Shown: positions 8,614 through 17,975, counted from the first letter of the stretch. The stretch: DNA of 64,000 nt from Cellulomonas sp. KH9 (GCF_900114185.1 NZ_FOSE01000004.1:451519-515518), one strand, 5' to 3'. Program-made: numbers and translations. Notes: generated by a model from the letters alone, not told the origin.

Positions 8614-9435
8614 TCAGGGACGACCTCGGACCTGGCAGCCCGGGCACCAGTAGACCTGCCGCTGCGTGGGCTGCTCGCCCACGTCCCCGCGCGCGACGCG
8701 CGCACCGCACCGCAGGCACGTGCGACCCTGCCGGCCGTACACGGCCGCCGTCGGCCGGCCCTGCGCGACCGAGGCCCGCAGCAGCGCCCGCGCCGCGCGC
8801 AGCACCTCCGCGGCGTCCGTCACCCCCGATGCCGGGGCCCAGGGCCACCACCCCCGCGCGAACAGCGCCTCGGCGGTGAAGATCGTGCCGATGCCGACCG
8901 CGACCCGCTGGTCGAGCAGCACCTCCGCGACCGGCCGGGTGCCCTGAGCGGCCCATCGCCGCAGCGCCTCCTCGATCCCCGGCGTGGGCAGGTCGAGCAC
9001 CGGGGGCCCCGCCCACGGGACGCCCGGCGTGCTGTCGAAGTCGCCGTCGAGGACGTCCGGGCCGAGGTGCGCGAGCAGGGTCCGCTCCGCGCTGGTCGGG
9101 ACCACGTCGAGCATGCCCAGGTGGTGTCCCACCGCGGTCCAGCGCTCGTCACCCAGGACGGCCCGGACGTCGGGGGAGCGCGCACCCGCGCGTGGCCCGC
9201 CCGTGGGGACGATGCGCCAGGTCCCGTCCATGCGCAGGTGCGTGTGCAGGGTGCGGCCGTCGTCGAACCGGGTGAGCAGGTGCTTGCCGTACGGCCGGGT
9301 GCCCAGCACGGTGCGGCCGACCAGGTCGACCGTCGCCGCGGTCGGCCAGCGCAGGTCGGCCCGGATCAGCCGACGGCCGGCCAGCGCCCGGTCCAGGTGC
9401 GCGGCGGTGCGCCGCAGCACGTCACCCTCGGGCAC
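8614..9435 (-). CDS. nei: Fpg/Nei-family DNA glycosylase (endonuclease VIII-like)
   Basis: Base-excision repair glycosylase with AP-lyase activity that removes oxidised bases. The mature N-terminus reads PEGDV, with catalytic Pro and Glu directly after the initiator Met. A helix-two-turn-helix region around VGIGTIFTAEALF and a C-terminal zinc finger (CLRCG then CPGC) complete the fold. At 273 residues it is of family size. It lies 18 bases after lhr on the same strand, the same lhr-nei pairing known in mycobacteria, so it is probably induced together with the helicase. Confidence 0.9.
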   Translation of the reverse strand: MPEGDVLRRTAAHLDRALAGRRLIRADLRWPTAATVDLVGRTVLGTRPYGKHLLTRFDDGRTLHTHLRMDGTWRIVPTGGPRAGARSPDVRAVLGDERWTAVGHHLGMLDVVPTSAERTLLAHLGPDVLDGDFDSTPGVPWAGPPVLDLPTPGIEEALRRWAAQGTRPVAEVLLDQRVAVGIGTIFTAEALFARGWWPWAPASGVTDAAEVLRAARALLRASVAQGRPTAAVYGRQGRTCLRCGARVARGDVGEQPTQRQVYWCPGCQVRGRP

Positions 9436-9453
9436 GACGTCCTCCGGGGTCCC

Positions 9454-12400
9454 TCACGCGACCTGCAGCCGCAGGCCGCGCGGCGTGGTGACGAACCCCG
9501 CCGCCGTGAGGGCGGTGACCACGGGGGAGCGCAGGACGTCGGCGGACAGGACGGGCGCCCCGTCGATCCGGTCCACGGTCAGCCGACCCGTGCGGCGGTC
9601 GCGCGCGGTGACGGCGAGCGCCTGCGCGGCCGCTGCGAGTGGCGGGGGGTCGTCGGTGAACGTCAGCAGGGTGCGCCCGCCGCGCTCGAGGTAGAGCACG
9701 AGCGCCCCGTCGACCAGGACGACGAGCGCACCGGCCTTGCGGCCCGGGCGGTGGCCGGTCGCGTCGCGCCCCGGCGGCGCGTCGGGCCAGGCCAGCGCGG
9801 CGCCGTACGGGTTGGCAGGATCGGTCGCGGCCAGCACCACGGACCACGGTGCCTCCTGCCGGGACGCGGGGCTCCCCGCACCGGGCGACCAGGTGCCCGG
9901 CCCGGCAGGGCCACCCCATGCCGGCGGGGCGACGTCCTGCCACGGGAGCGTCGGCCCCGCGGGTCCGGCGTCGCGGCGGTCGGCCGCCTGCTCACGGGCA
10001 CGGTCGACGACCTCCGCGTCGGTCCGCAGCCGGTCGACCGCACCGGGCAGGGCGAACTGCGACCCGCCCAGCCGCTCGACGAAGTACCCACGGCGGACCT
10101 GGCCCGACTGCTCGAGCGCGGTCAGCACGCGGTACACCGCGGCGAACCGCCCGCCGATGCCCTCGGCGGGCGCGACGGCCCGCGTCAGGACGCCGTGCCG
10201 GTCCAGGAGCTGGGCCGCCAGGGCGTGCGCGCGCACCGTCACGTCCGGTTCCCGCGCGGGGAGCAGCGACCACCGCCCGGCGCCCGGCCCGGAGGGCGGT
10301 CCGGCCGTACGGGGCACGGTCCCCGTCGGTCCCACACCGAGCCGGCCACCGGCACGCAGACCGAGGCGCGGCCGCACCGGACGCCCGCGCGCAGGGGCGG
10401 GGCGGGTGCGGTGCGCGGTGGAGCCCCCGGCCAGCCACGCGCGCAGCGGTCCCAGGCCGTCGTTGGTGACGCGACCCGCCCACACCAGGTCCCACAGGGC
10501 GGTCAGGACGCCTGCGGTGCCCGGCGGCGCGTCCTCGTCCGGCCACTCCGCGGCGACGCGCTCGACGATCGCGGCGAGGAACCAGGCTCCGCCGCCCTCG
10601 AGCGCCGCGAGCACCGCCCGGTGCACGCGGTCGGCCGCCGGGGCGTCGGGGTCGTCGAGGTCCGGCACCGGGGCGAGGGTGAGGTCCGCGACCGCGGTGG
10701 GGTGCAGCGAGACGAGCCCGTCGTGCCCGGCCAGCGGGGCGTGCCCGGCCCAGAGCACCTCACCGGCGGCCGTCAGCTCGTCGAGCATCGCGGGCACGTA
10801 GTCGGGCACCCGCGCCGGCAGCACGTGGGTCTCCAGCGCGGACGCCGGCACGGCGAAGCCTGCCAGCTGCTCGACGGCACGGGCCACCGCGTCGACGCCG
10901 CGCAGGCCCGAGAGCCGCCGCCCGACGGCCTGCACACCCTGCCACTGCGGCAGGAAGACCCCCAGCGCCTGCGGGTCGACGGGCTCCACCTGCGCGCGCA
11001 GCGCCGCGAGCGAGCGCTGCCGCAGCCGGCGCAGCACGTCGGCGTCGCAGAACTCGTCGCCGGTGCCGCCCAGCACGTCGGGCCGCAGCCGGCCCTGCAC
11101 CAGGACGCCCGACGTCTCGAGCCGCCGCAGCACCTCGGTCACCACGGCGACGCCCAGGCCGAACCGGGACGCGGCCTGGGCGGCGGCGAACGGCCCGCGC
11201 GTGCGGGCGTGCCGGCGCAGCAGGTCGGCCAGGGGGTCGGGCAGCACCTCGGTGAAGACCTCCGGCACCCCGACGGGCAGCGCCACGCCGAGGGCGTCGC
11301 GCAGCCGTCCCGCGTCCTCGACCGCTGCCCACTGCTCCGCGCGGTCGGCCGGCACCCCCGCGAGGCGGACCCGGATGGCCCGTCGCGCCGCCGCGAGCTC
11401 GTCGAGCCACACCGGGACCGCGTCGCGCAGCTCGGGGCGGGTGCGGGCCGCGACCTCGGCCGCCGTGAGCGGACCGTGGCGCCGCAGGACGTCGGCGACC
11501 TGCTCCAGGGACCCCGCCTGGCGGTCCGGGGCGGTGCCGGCCAGCTCGGCCTCGGTGCGCTCGACCGCCTCGGGGTCGAGCAGGTCGGCGAGCTGCGACT
11601 CGCCGCCGGTACCGAGCAGCTCGGCGAGCAGCGTGGGGTCGAGCGTGAGTGCAGCGGCCCTCCGCTCGGCGAGCGGGGCGTCGCCCTCGTAGAGGAACTG
11701 GGCGGTGTAGCCGAACAGCAGCGACTGCGCGAACGGCGAGGGGTGCGGCGTCGTCACCTCGACGACGCGCACACGTCCGGTCCCCACGTCCCGCATGAGC
11801 CCGGACAGGGCCTCGGTGTCGAAGTCGTCCTGGAGGCACTCGCGCACGGCCTCGAGCAGGATCGGGAAGTCCGGGTACCGGGCGGCGACCTCCAGCAGCT
11901 GTGCCGCGCGCTGGCGCTGCTGCCAGAGCGGCTGACGGCGGTCCGGGCGGCGGCGCGGCAGCAGCAGCGCGCGCCCGGCCGCCTCGCGGAACCGGGCCGC
12001 GAACATCGCGGACCCGCCGAGCTCGTCCCGGACGGCGGTGAGCACCTCGTCCGGGTCGAGCAGCAGGTCCTCCAGGGTCAGCCGGGGGCCGTCGCCCGCG
12101 CCCGCGTCCTCGCCCCACGCGCTGTCCGCCGCGCCGTCCAGCACGTCCGGCAGGCGCAGCACGATGCCGTCGTCGGCGTGCATCGCGGCCGCGTCCACCC
12201 CGTAGCGCTCCCGCAGGCGGCCGGCCAGCACCAGCGCCCACGGGGCGTGGACCCGCGCCCCGTACGGCGAGTGCAGCACGACGCGCCAGTCACCCAGCTC
12301 GTCGCGGAACCGCTCCACGACCAGCACGGTGTCGCTCGGCAGCTGCCCCGTCGCGGCCTGCTGGTCGCGCAGGTACGCCAGCAGGTTGTCGGCGGCCCAC

Positions 12401-14529
12401 GGGTCGAGCCCCGCACCCTCGGCCCGCGCCCGCGCGCCCGCGTCCGGCAGCGCCGCGACCTCGCGGACCCACGCGCCCACCGCCCGGCCCAGCTCGGCCG
12501 GCCTGCCGGGCGCGTCACCCTTCCAGAACGGCAGCCGCCCCGGGATGCCGGGTGCGGGCGTGACGAGCACGCGGTCGGGCGTGATGTCCTCGATGCGCCA
12601 CGTGCTCGACCCGAGCGTGAACGTGTCCCCGACGCGCGACTCGTAGACCATCTCCTCGTCGAGCTCGCCGACGCGCTTGCCGCCGCGCAGCCGACCGCCC
12701 GTGCGCTCGGCGTCCACCGCCACGTCGGCCGTCGTGTCGCCGCCGGCCAGGAAGACCCCGAACATGCCGCGGTCCGGGATCGTGCCGCCGCTGGTGACGG
12801 CGAGACGCAACGCACCGGGCCGCCCCGACAGGACGTCCGCGACGCGGTCCCACACCACCCGCGGGCGCAGCTCGGCGAAGTCCTCCGACGGGTAGCGCCC
12901 GGCGAGCATGTCGAGCACGGCGCGCAGGGTCACGTCACCCAGGTGGGCGAAGGGTGCGGCACGGCGCACGACACGCGCCAGGTCGTCGACGGGCCAGTCG
13001 TCGACGGCCACCATCGCGACCACCTGCTGGGCCAGCACGTCCAGCGGGTTGGCCGGGACGGCGAGCGCCTCGAGCTCCCCGGTGCGCATGCGCTGCGCGG
13101 TCACCGCCGCCGGCACCAGCTCGCCGCGGTACGTCGGGAAGACCACGCCGCGGGACACCGCACCGACCTGGTGACCCGCACGCCCCACGCGCTGCAGACC
13201 GCTCGCGACCGACGGCGGCGCGCCCACCTGGACGACCAGGTCGAGGGCACCCATGTCGATGCCGAGCTCGAGGGAGCTGGTGGCCACCACGGCCGGCAGC
13301 CGGCCCGCCTTGAGCTCGGTCTCGGTGCGGGTGCGCTCCGCGCGGCTCATCGACCCGTGGTGCGCGCGCGCCACGATCGTCGCGGCGTCCCGCGTGTCGA
13401 CGCCCGCCGCCGTGCCCGACTGCCCGGGCACGGCCGCCGCACGCACCGACCCGGGGTCCGGGACGTCGGCACCGTGGCGCTCGGCCCAGACCTCGTTGAT
13501 CCGGGCGGTCAGACGCTCGGCCCCGCGCCGGGAGTTGGTGAACACCAGGGTCGACCGGTGCGCCGCCACCAGGTCGACCACCCGCTCCTCGACGTGCGGC
13601 CAGATGGACGCGCGGGGTCGCTGGTCCTCGACCGTGGGCGCCGGGGCGCCGGGCGCCGGCGCGCCGAAACCCGCCAGGTCGGGGTCGATGCCCGGGCCGC
13701 CGTACCGTCCGACCGACCCCGGTGCGGTCCCCGCCGCGCCCGGCCGGCCCGCGGCCGCCAGGTCGCCCAGGTCGGGCACGGGGACCACGACGTCGACCTC
13801 GATCACCTTCTGCGAGGGCGGCTGCACCACGACCACGGGCCGCCCGCCGTCCTGCGGCGTGCGCGCGCCGCCGAGGAAGGAGGCGACGGCGTCGACGGGC
13901 CGCACGGTCGCGGACAGGCCCACCCGCTGGGCCGGGCCCGGGCCGCCCTCCGCCTCGAGCAGGGCGTCGAGGCGCTCCAGGCTGACGGCGAGGTGCGCAC
14001 CGCGCTTCGTCCCGGCGACCGCGTGGATCTCGTCGACGATCACCGTGCGGACGCCGGCCAGGCCGCGGCGGGCACCGGACGTGAGCACGAGGTACAGCGA
14101 CTCCGGTGTCGTGATGAGCACGTCCGGCGGGGAGGTCGCGAACGCCCGGCGCTCCGCGGGCGGGGTGTCACCCGTGCGGATGCCGACGGTGACCTCCGGC
14201 AGGGTCGTCCCCAGGCGGGTCGCCGCCTGCCGGATGCCGACCAGCGGGGAGCGCAGGTTCCGCTCCACGTCCGTGGCCAGCGCCTTCAGCGGCGAGACGT
14301 ACAGCACGCGGCAGCGCTGGGTCCGGTCCTGCGGCGCCGGCCCCGTCAGCAGGCCGTCGAGACCCCAGAGGAACGCCGCGAGCGTCTTGCCGGACCCCGT
14401 GGGCGCCACCACCAGCGCGTGGTCGCCCCCCGCGACGGCCTCCCACGCACCCGCCTGCGCGGCCGTGGGCGCGTCGAAGGCGCCCGTGAACCACGCACGG
14501 GTCGGCGCGGAGAACCGGTCGAGAACCAC
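9454..14529 (-). CDS. lhr: Large Lhr-type DNA/RNA helicase
   Basis: Superfamily 2 ATP-dependent 3'-to-5' helicase of the long Lhr type (1691 residues). Walker A APTGSGKT is near residue 45, the DEIH box near 165 and a RecA2 domain with GRAGHQ near 445. An Lhr winged-helix core and a long C-terminal region of winged-helix repeats typical of Lhr-Core plus CTD follow. Known family members act in DNA repair. GTG 14529 fits a leaderless promoter and is followed directly by the conserved start VLDRFSAPTRAWF. It is the first gene of the lhr-nei operon and has a PafBC-like damage promoter. Confidence 0.92.
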   Translation of the reverse strand: MVLDRFSAPTRAWFTGAFDAPTAAQAGAWEAVAGGDHALVVAPTGSGKTLAAFLWGLDGLLTGPAPQDRTQRCRVLYVSPLKALATDVERNLRSPLVGIRQAATRLGTTLPEVTVGIRTGDTPPAERRAFATSPPDVLITTPESLYLVLTSGARRGLAGVRTVIVDEIHAVAGTKRGAHLAVSLERLDALLEAEGGPGPAQRVGLSATVRPVDAVASFLGGARTPQDGGRPVVVVQPPSQKVIEVDVVVPVPDLGDLAAAGRPGAAGTAPGSVGRYGGPGIDPDLAGFGAPAPGAPAPTVEDQRPRASIWPHVEERVVDLVAAHRSTLVFTNSRRGAERLTARINEVWAERHGADVPDPGSVRAAAVPGQSGTAAGVDTRDAATIVARAHHGSMSRAERTRTETELKAGRLPAVVATSSLELGIDMGALDLVVQVGAPPSVASGLQRVGRAGHQVGAVSRGVVFPTYRGELVPAAVTAQRMRTGELEALAVPANPLDVLAQQVVAMVAVDDWPVDDLARVVRRAAPFAHLGDVTLRAVLDMLAGRYPSEDFAELRPRVVWDRVADVLSGRPGALRLAVTSGGTIPDRGMFGVFLAGGDTTADVAVDAERTGGRLRGGKRVGELDEEMVYESRVGDTFTLGSSTWRIEDITPDRVLVTPAPGIPGRLPFWKGDAPGRPAELGRAVGAWVREVAALPDAGARARAEGAGLDPWAADNLLAYLRDQQAATGQLPSDTVLVVERFRDELGDWRVVLHSPYGARVHAPWALVLAGRLRERYGVDAAAMHADDGIVLRLPDVLDGAADSAWGEDAGAGDGPRLTLEDLLLDPDEVLTAVRDELGGSAMFAARFREAAGRALLLPRRRPDRRQPLWQQRQRAAQLLEVAARYPDFPILLEAVRECLQDDFDTEALSGLMRDVGTGRVRVVEVTTPHPSPFAQSLLFGYTAQFLYEGDAPLAERRAAALTLDPTLLAELLGTGGESQLADLLDPEAVERTEAELAGTAPDRQAGSLEQVADVLRRHGPLTAAEVAARTRPELRDAVPVWLDELAAARRAIRVRLAGVPADRAEQWAAVEDAGRLRDALGVALPVGVPEVFTEVLPDPLADLLRRHARTRGPFAAAQAASRFGLGVAVVTEVLRRLETSGVLVQGRLRPDVLGGTGDEFCDADVLRRLRQRSLAALRAQVEPVDPQALGVFLPQWQGVQAVGRRLSGLRGVDAVARAVEQLAGFAVPASALETHVLPARVPDYVPAMLDELTAAGEVLWAGHAPLAGHDGLVSLHPTAVADLTLAPVPDLDDPDAPAADRVHRAVLAALEGGGAWFLAAIVERVAAEWPDEDAPPGTAGVLTALWDLVWAGRVTNDGLGPLRAWLAGGSTAHRTRPAPARGRPVRPRLGLRAGGRLGVGPTGTVPRTAGPPSGPGAGRWSLLPAREPDVTVRAHALAAQLLDRHGVLTRAVAPAEGIGGRFAAVYRVLTALEQSGQVRRGYFVERLGGSQFALPGAVDRLRTDAEVVDRAREQAADRRDAGPAGPTLPWQDVAPPAWGGPAGPGTWSPGAGSPASRQEAPWSVVLAATDPANPYGAALAWPDAPPGRDATGHRPGRKAGALVVLVDGALVLYLERGGRTLLTFTDDPPPLAAAAQALAVTARDRRTGRLTVDRIDGAPVLSADVLRSPVVTALTAAGFVTTPRGLRLQVA

Positions 14530-14535
14530 GGGGCC

Positions 14536-14557
14536 ATTGTGTCGGGCGCCACCGACA
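14536..14557 (-). promoter_or_regulatory. PafBC-like (RecA-NDp) promoter of lhr-nei
   Basis: On the reverse strand TGTCGGTG (14557-14550), eight bases, then CACAAT (14541-14536), then six bases and GTG 14529. The octamer and the N8 spacing match the mycobacterial LexA-independent DNA-damage motif exactly; the -10 has C instead of the first T. Confidence 0.6.
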
Positions 14558-14582
14558 CGCGCGCGGTCCCGCCGCACGGTGG

Positions 14583-14588
14583 CAGGCT
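14583..14588 (+). promoter_or_regulatory. -10 of the leaderless DUF3046 gene
   Basis: CAGGCT, six bases, then GTG 14595. Weaker hexamer than most in the window but with the same spacing. Confidence 0.4.
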
Positions 14589-14594
14589 GGGGGT

Positions 14595-14837
14595 GTGAGG
14601 CATCGCGAGCTGGCCGGTCTGGTGGACGACGTGCTGGGCCCCGTCCAGGGCCGGCTGCTGCTCGACGAGATGGTCCTGGGCGAGCTCGGCGGCCGGACCG
14701 GGGCCGCCGCCCTCGCCGACGGGGTCGAGCCACGCGTCGTGTGGCACGCGCTGTGCGACGCCCTCGGCGTCCCGGAGTCCGACCGGTGGGGCAGGGACCA
14801 GCACCGCCAGGCGCCACCGCGGCAGGCGGGGCGCTGA
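14595..14837 (+). CDS. DUF3046 family protein
   Basis: Small protein of 80 residues with the DUF3046 pattern: an N-terminal helix with LDEMVLGELGGRT, then ALADGVEPRVVWHALCDALGVP. The family is confined largely to Actinobacteria and its function is unknown. It is transcribed divergently from lhr and lies four bases ahead of the phosphatase-like gene. In other actinobacteria DUF3046 genes are often close to recA, as here. The C-terminus is basic and Gln/Pro-rich. Confidence 0.8.
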   Translation: MRHRELAGLVDDVLGPVQGRLLLDEMVLGELGGRTGAAALADGVEPRVVWHALCDALGVPESDRWGRDQHRQAPPRQAGR

Positions 14838-14841
14838 CGCG

Positions 14842-17040
14842 ATGACCGGGGCCGGTCCCGCGGCGGGCGGCGAGGGCGACACGCCCGCGCCGGCGGGCCG
14901 CGCGCGGTGGCTGCCCCGCCCCGGCGACGTCCTCGACGCGCTGTTCGCGCTCGCCGTGACGGCGCTCGGGCTCGGGATCGCGATCGCCCTGGTGGACGGC
15001 ATCTCCGCCGTCACACCGTGGGGCGTGCTGCTGGTCGCGCTCGCGGTGGGCGTCGGCGACCTCGCGCTCCGCGCGCCGCTGCGGCTGCTGGCCGGGGTGG
15101 CGGGTGCCGCCGGTGCCCTCGTCACGGGTCTGGCGGCCCAGGTCCTGGTCGTGTGGGCGGCGCTGCAGGTCGCCCCGGGCGTGGAGGTGCGCTCGGGGTG
15201 GTCGGTGCTGTGGGTCCTGCTCGTCACCGCGGCCGTCATGGCGGCCGGGCGGTGGCTGTGGGGGTCGAGCGACAACGCGTACGTCGTGGCCGACGTGGTC
15301 CGTCGCGCCCGGCGCCGCGCCCCGGCGGGCGCGCCGGCGGGCGTCGTGCGGCCGCCCGGGCTCCTCGTCGTGCAGCTCGACGGCGTGGGTGCGCCCGTCC
15401 TGGAGCAGGCCATGGACGCCGGGCTGGTCCCGACCCTGCAGCGCTGGGTCGACTCCGGGAGCCACCGGCTGACCACCTGGTGGTCGGCCGTCCCCAGCAC
15501 GACGCCCGCGGCGCAGGCCGGTCTGCTCCACGGGGCCGCCGACGCGATCCCGGCGTTCCGCTGGTGGGACCGCGGCCTGGGCCGGCTGGTCGTGACCAAC
15601 CACCCCGCCGACGCCGCGGTCGTCGAGGAGCGGATGAGCGACGGGACGGGGCTGCTGTCGGGCGGCGGCACGGCGGTCGCGACCATGTTCTCGGGGGACG
15701 CCGCGTCGTCGTACCTCGTGATGAGCCGCAGCCGGCGTCACGGGCTGGGCCCCGGTCCCGGGTACGTCCGCTTCTTCGCCCGACCGTTCGTGCTGGCCCG
15801 TGCCGTGGCCGGCACCGCGGGCGAGATCGTCAAGGAGCTCTACCAGGCGCGCCGCCAGGCGGTGTACGACGTCCGGCCGCGCGTGTCCCGGGGCGGCTGG
15901 TACGTGCTGCTCCGCGCGGTGTCCAACGTGCTGCTGCGCGACCTGGCCACGTCGCTCGTCGCGGAGGCGCTCGTGCGCGGCGACCCGACGGTCTACGTCG
16001 ACCTGGTCGACTACGACGAGGTCGCGCACCACGCCGGTCCCACGCGCCCCGAGTCGTTGCGCTCGCTCGAGGGTCTCGACCAGGTCGTGCGGATCCTCGA
16101 CGAGGTGGCGCCCCTGGCGCCCCGCCGCTACGACGTCGTCGTGCTCTCGGACCACGGCCAGACGCTCGGGGCGACGTTCGACCAGGTGGAGGGCCGGTCC
16201 CTGCTGGAGACCGTCCGGGCGCTGATGGCCGAGCCCGGCCTCGAGGGCGTGGAGAGCGCCGACGGCGAGGGCTGGGGTCCGCTCAACGCGCTGCTGACCA
16301 GCGTGCTCGGGCGGTCCGCCGACCCGGTCGTGCTCGGGCCGGACGCGGGCGCCGACCGGCACCGGGGCCGGGTGCGGCGCGACGACGGCGTCCCGCGCGT
16401 GCGGGAGCACGGCCGGGCCGCGCGCCCGACCGCCGACGCCGGCGGGGCCGTGCCGGACGTGGTCGTGGTGGGCTCGGGCAACCTCGGGCTCGTGTGGTTC
16501 CCCGAGGCGCCGGAGCGGCTGGTGCTGGAGGACCTGCAGGAGCGGTGGCCCGGGCTGGTGGCCGGGCTGGCGGCGCGGCCCGCCGTCGGGGTCGTCGTCG
16601 TCGACTCCCGGACGCGCGGCCTCGTCGCGGTCGGGGACTCGGGGCTGCGTCTGCTGGAGGCGGAGGGCGACGTGGTCGAGGGCGTGGACCCGCTGGCGGC
16701 GTACCCGTCGCGCGCCCGGGCGGACCTGGCGCGCGCCGCGCGCCTGCCGCACACCGGTGACCTGCTGCTGGTCTCCACCGTGGGGCCGCGGGACCAGGTC
16801 CACGCGTTCGAGGGGCAGGTCGGCTCGCACGGCGGTCTGGGCGGTGCGCAGAACCTCGCGTTCCTGCTGCACCCGGCGGACCTCGGGGTCGACGACGCAC
16901 GGTGCGAGGACGTCGACGGGCGCCGGATGCTCGTCGGAGCGGACGCGGTGCACGCGCAGCTGGTCGCGTGGCTCGGGGAGCGCGGGCTGCGAGGGCGCCC
17001 GGTCGCGGCGGGGCGGCCCGCCGCGGGGGAGCGCGCATGA
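14842..17040 (+). CDS. Membrane-anchored alkaline-phosphatase-superfamily hydrolase
   Basis: Protein of 732 residues. The first 150 contain four to five membrane helices; the rest is an alkaline phosphatase/nucleotide pyrophosphatase fold. LLVVQLDGVG holds the first metal-binding Asp, SAVPSTTPAAQAGLLHG the presumed nucleophile Thr/Ser region, VDLVDYDEVAHHAGP and VVLSDHGQTLG the further metal ligands. Its substrate is unknown; a phosphodiester or lipid-linked phosphate at the membrane is a guess. It overlaps the next gene by ATGA and follows the DUF3046 gene by four bases, so these three form one transcription unit just upstream of recA. Confidence 0.8.
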   Translation: MTGAGPAAGGEGDTPAPAGRARWLPRPGDVLDALFALAVTALGLGIAIALVDGISAVTPWGVLLVALAVGVGDLALRAPLRLLAGVAGAAGALVTGLAAQVLVVWAALQVAPGVEVRSGWSVLWVLLVTAAVMAAGRWLWGSSDNAYVVADVVRRARRRAPAGAPAGVVRPPGLLVVQLDGVGAPVLEQAMDAGLVPTLQRWVDSGSHRLTTWWSAVPSTTPAAQAGLLHGAADAIPAFRWWDRGLGRLVVTNHPADAAVVEERMSDGTGLLSGGGTAVATMFSGDAASSYLVMSRSRRHGLGPGPGYVRFFARPFVLARAVAGTAGEIVKELYQARRQAVYDVRPRVSRGGWYVLLRAVSNVLLRDLATSLVAEALVRGDPTVYVDLVDYDEVAHHAGPTRPESLRSLEGLDQVVRILDEVAPLAPRRYDVVVLSDHGQTLGATFDQVEGRSLLETVRALMAEPGLEGVESADGEGWGPLNALLTSVLGRSADPVVLGPDAGADRHRGRVRRDDGVPRVREHGRAARPTADAGGAVPDVVVVGSGNLGLVWFPEAPERLVLEDLQERWPGLVAGLAARPAVGVVVVDSRTRGLVAVGDSGLRLLEAEGDVVEGVDPLAAYPSRARADLARAARLPHTGDLLLVSTVGPRDQVHAFEGQVGSHGGLGGAQNLAFLLHPADLGVDDARCEDVDGRRMLVGADAVHAQLVAWLGERGLRGRPVAAGRPAAGERA

Positions 17041-17822
17041 GCGTGCGGGTGCGCTGGCTGGGGCACGCGACGGTCGTGCTCGACGTCGGGGGCGTGCGGC
17101 TCGTCACCGACCCCCTGCTGCTGCCGCACGCCGGGCTGCTGCGCCGCCGCGGGGGCGCCCCGCGGCGGGCCGACTGGCGCGGCGCGGCCGCCGTGCTCGT
17201 GTCGCACCTGCACCACGACCACGCCGAGCTCGCGTCGCTGCGCATGCTGGGACCGGTGCCCGTGCTGGCGGCACCCTCGAGCGCCCACTGGCTCAGCACG
17301 CACGGTGTGGACGGTGTCGGGCTGCCGGAGGGCCGGTGGCGCACCGTCGCGGGTGACGTGCGGGTGCGCACCGTCCCGGCCGAGCACGGTCACCGCCCCA
17401 TGCCGCACCGCCCGAACGCCGCCACCGGGTTCGTGGTGCGCGGCGCCGGCGTGACGGTGTGGTTCGCCGGGGACACCGGTCCGTTCCCGGGGCTGGCGCG
17501 CGTCCCGGAGCTCGCGGGTGCGCCCGTGGATCTCGCGCTCGTCCCGGTCGGGGGGTGGGGTCCGCGGCTGTCGGGGGGCCACCTCGACCCTGTGGAGGCG
17601 GCCCGGGTGTGCGCCCTGGTGGGTGCCCGGGTCGCGGTCCCCGTGCACTGGGGCACGCTGCACGCACCCGCGGGTCGCCGGCTGCCGCCGGGCTGGATGG
17701 ACCGGGGCGGGCGGGCGTTCGAGGCGGCGGTGCACCGGGAGGCGCCGGACGTGCGGCCCTGCGTGCTCGCGCCCGGCGAGGCCGTGGTGGTGGACCCGGT
17801 GCGGGTACCCGCCGCACCGTGA
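17037..17822 (+). CDS. MBL-fold metal-dependent hydrolase
   Basis: Metallo-beta-lactamase-fold protein of 261 residues with metal motif SHLHHDHAEL near residue 57, a His in AEHGHRP, WFAGDTG with the bridging Asp, and a late His in VPVHWGT. The overall layout is like the UPF0173 and N-acyl-phosphatidylethanolamine phospholipase D-like branch, where proteins act on small phosphate esters, lactones or lipids. Translational coupling to the preceding membrane phosphatase suggests a shared pathway, but the substrate cannot be named. Confidence 0.82.
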   Translation: MSVRVRWLGHATVVLDVGGVRLVTDPLLLPHAGLLRRRGGAPRRADWRGAAAVLVSHLHHDHAELASLRMLGPVPVLAAPSSAHWLSTHGVDGVGLPEGRWRTVAGDVRVRTVPAEHGHRPMPHRPNAATGFVVRGAGVTVWFAGDTGPFPGLARVPELAGAPVDLALVPVGGWGPRLSGGHLDPVEAARVCALVGARVAVPVHWGTLHAPAGRRLPPGWMDRGGRAFEAAVHREAPDVRPCVLAPGEAVVVDPVRVPAAP

Positions 17823-17848
17823 GCGACACGCGCGTGTCGTGGTAGGCG

Positions 17849-17871
17849 TCGAACAGGTGTTCGGGTAGCGT
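17849..17871 (+). promoter_or_regulatory. LexA box and -10 of a recA promoter
   Basis: TCGAACAGGTGTTCGG at 17849-17864 (GAAC-N4-GTTC) directly before TAGCGT at 17866-17871. The transcript would have a leader of about 160 bases before recA. Confidence 0.85.
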
Positions 17872-17953
17872 GGTGCCCGGTGACACGGTCGAGCCGACCA
17901 CAGCCCTACCCGGTGACGAGCCGGTCGCGGGGGTGGGGGCGGTCCGGTCGGGA

Positions 17954-17975
17954 TGTCGGTGGTCGGGCATAGCGT
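17954..17975 (+). promoter_or_regulatory. Second recA promoter, PafBC (RecA-NDp) type
   Basis: TGTCGGTG (17954-17961), exactly eight bases, TAGCGT (17970-17975). This is a full match to TGTCRGTG-N8-TANNNT, the LexA-independent DNA-damage promoter of mycobacteria, and lies downstream of the LexA-controlled promoter. Confidence 0.7.

Noticed and set aside
9067..14598. Open frame of more than 1800 codons on the forward strand opposite lhr
   Set aside because: Composition is Arg/Gly/Pro/His-rich with no domain, and the opposite strand encodes a complete Lhr helicase. Long antisense frames are expected in DNA of about 75% GC.
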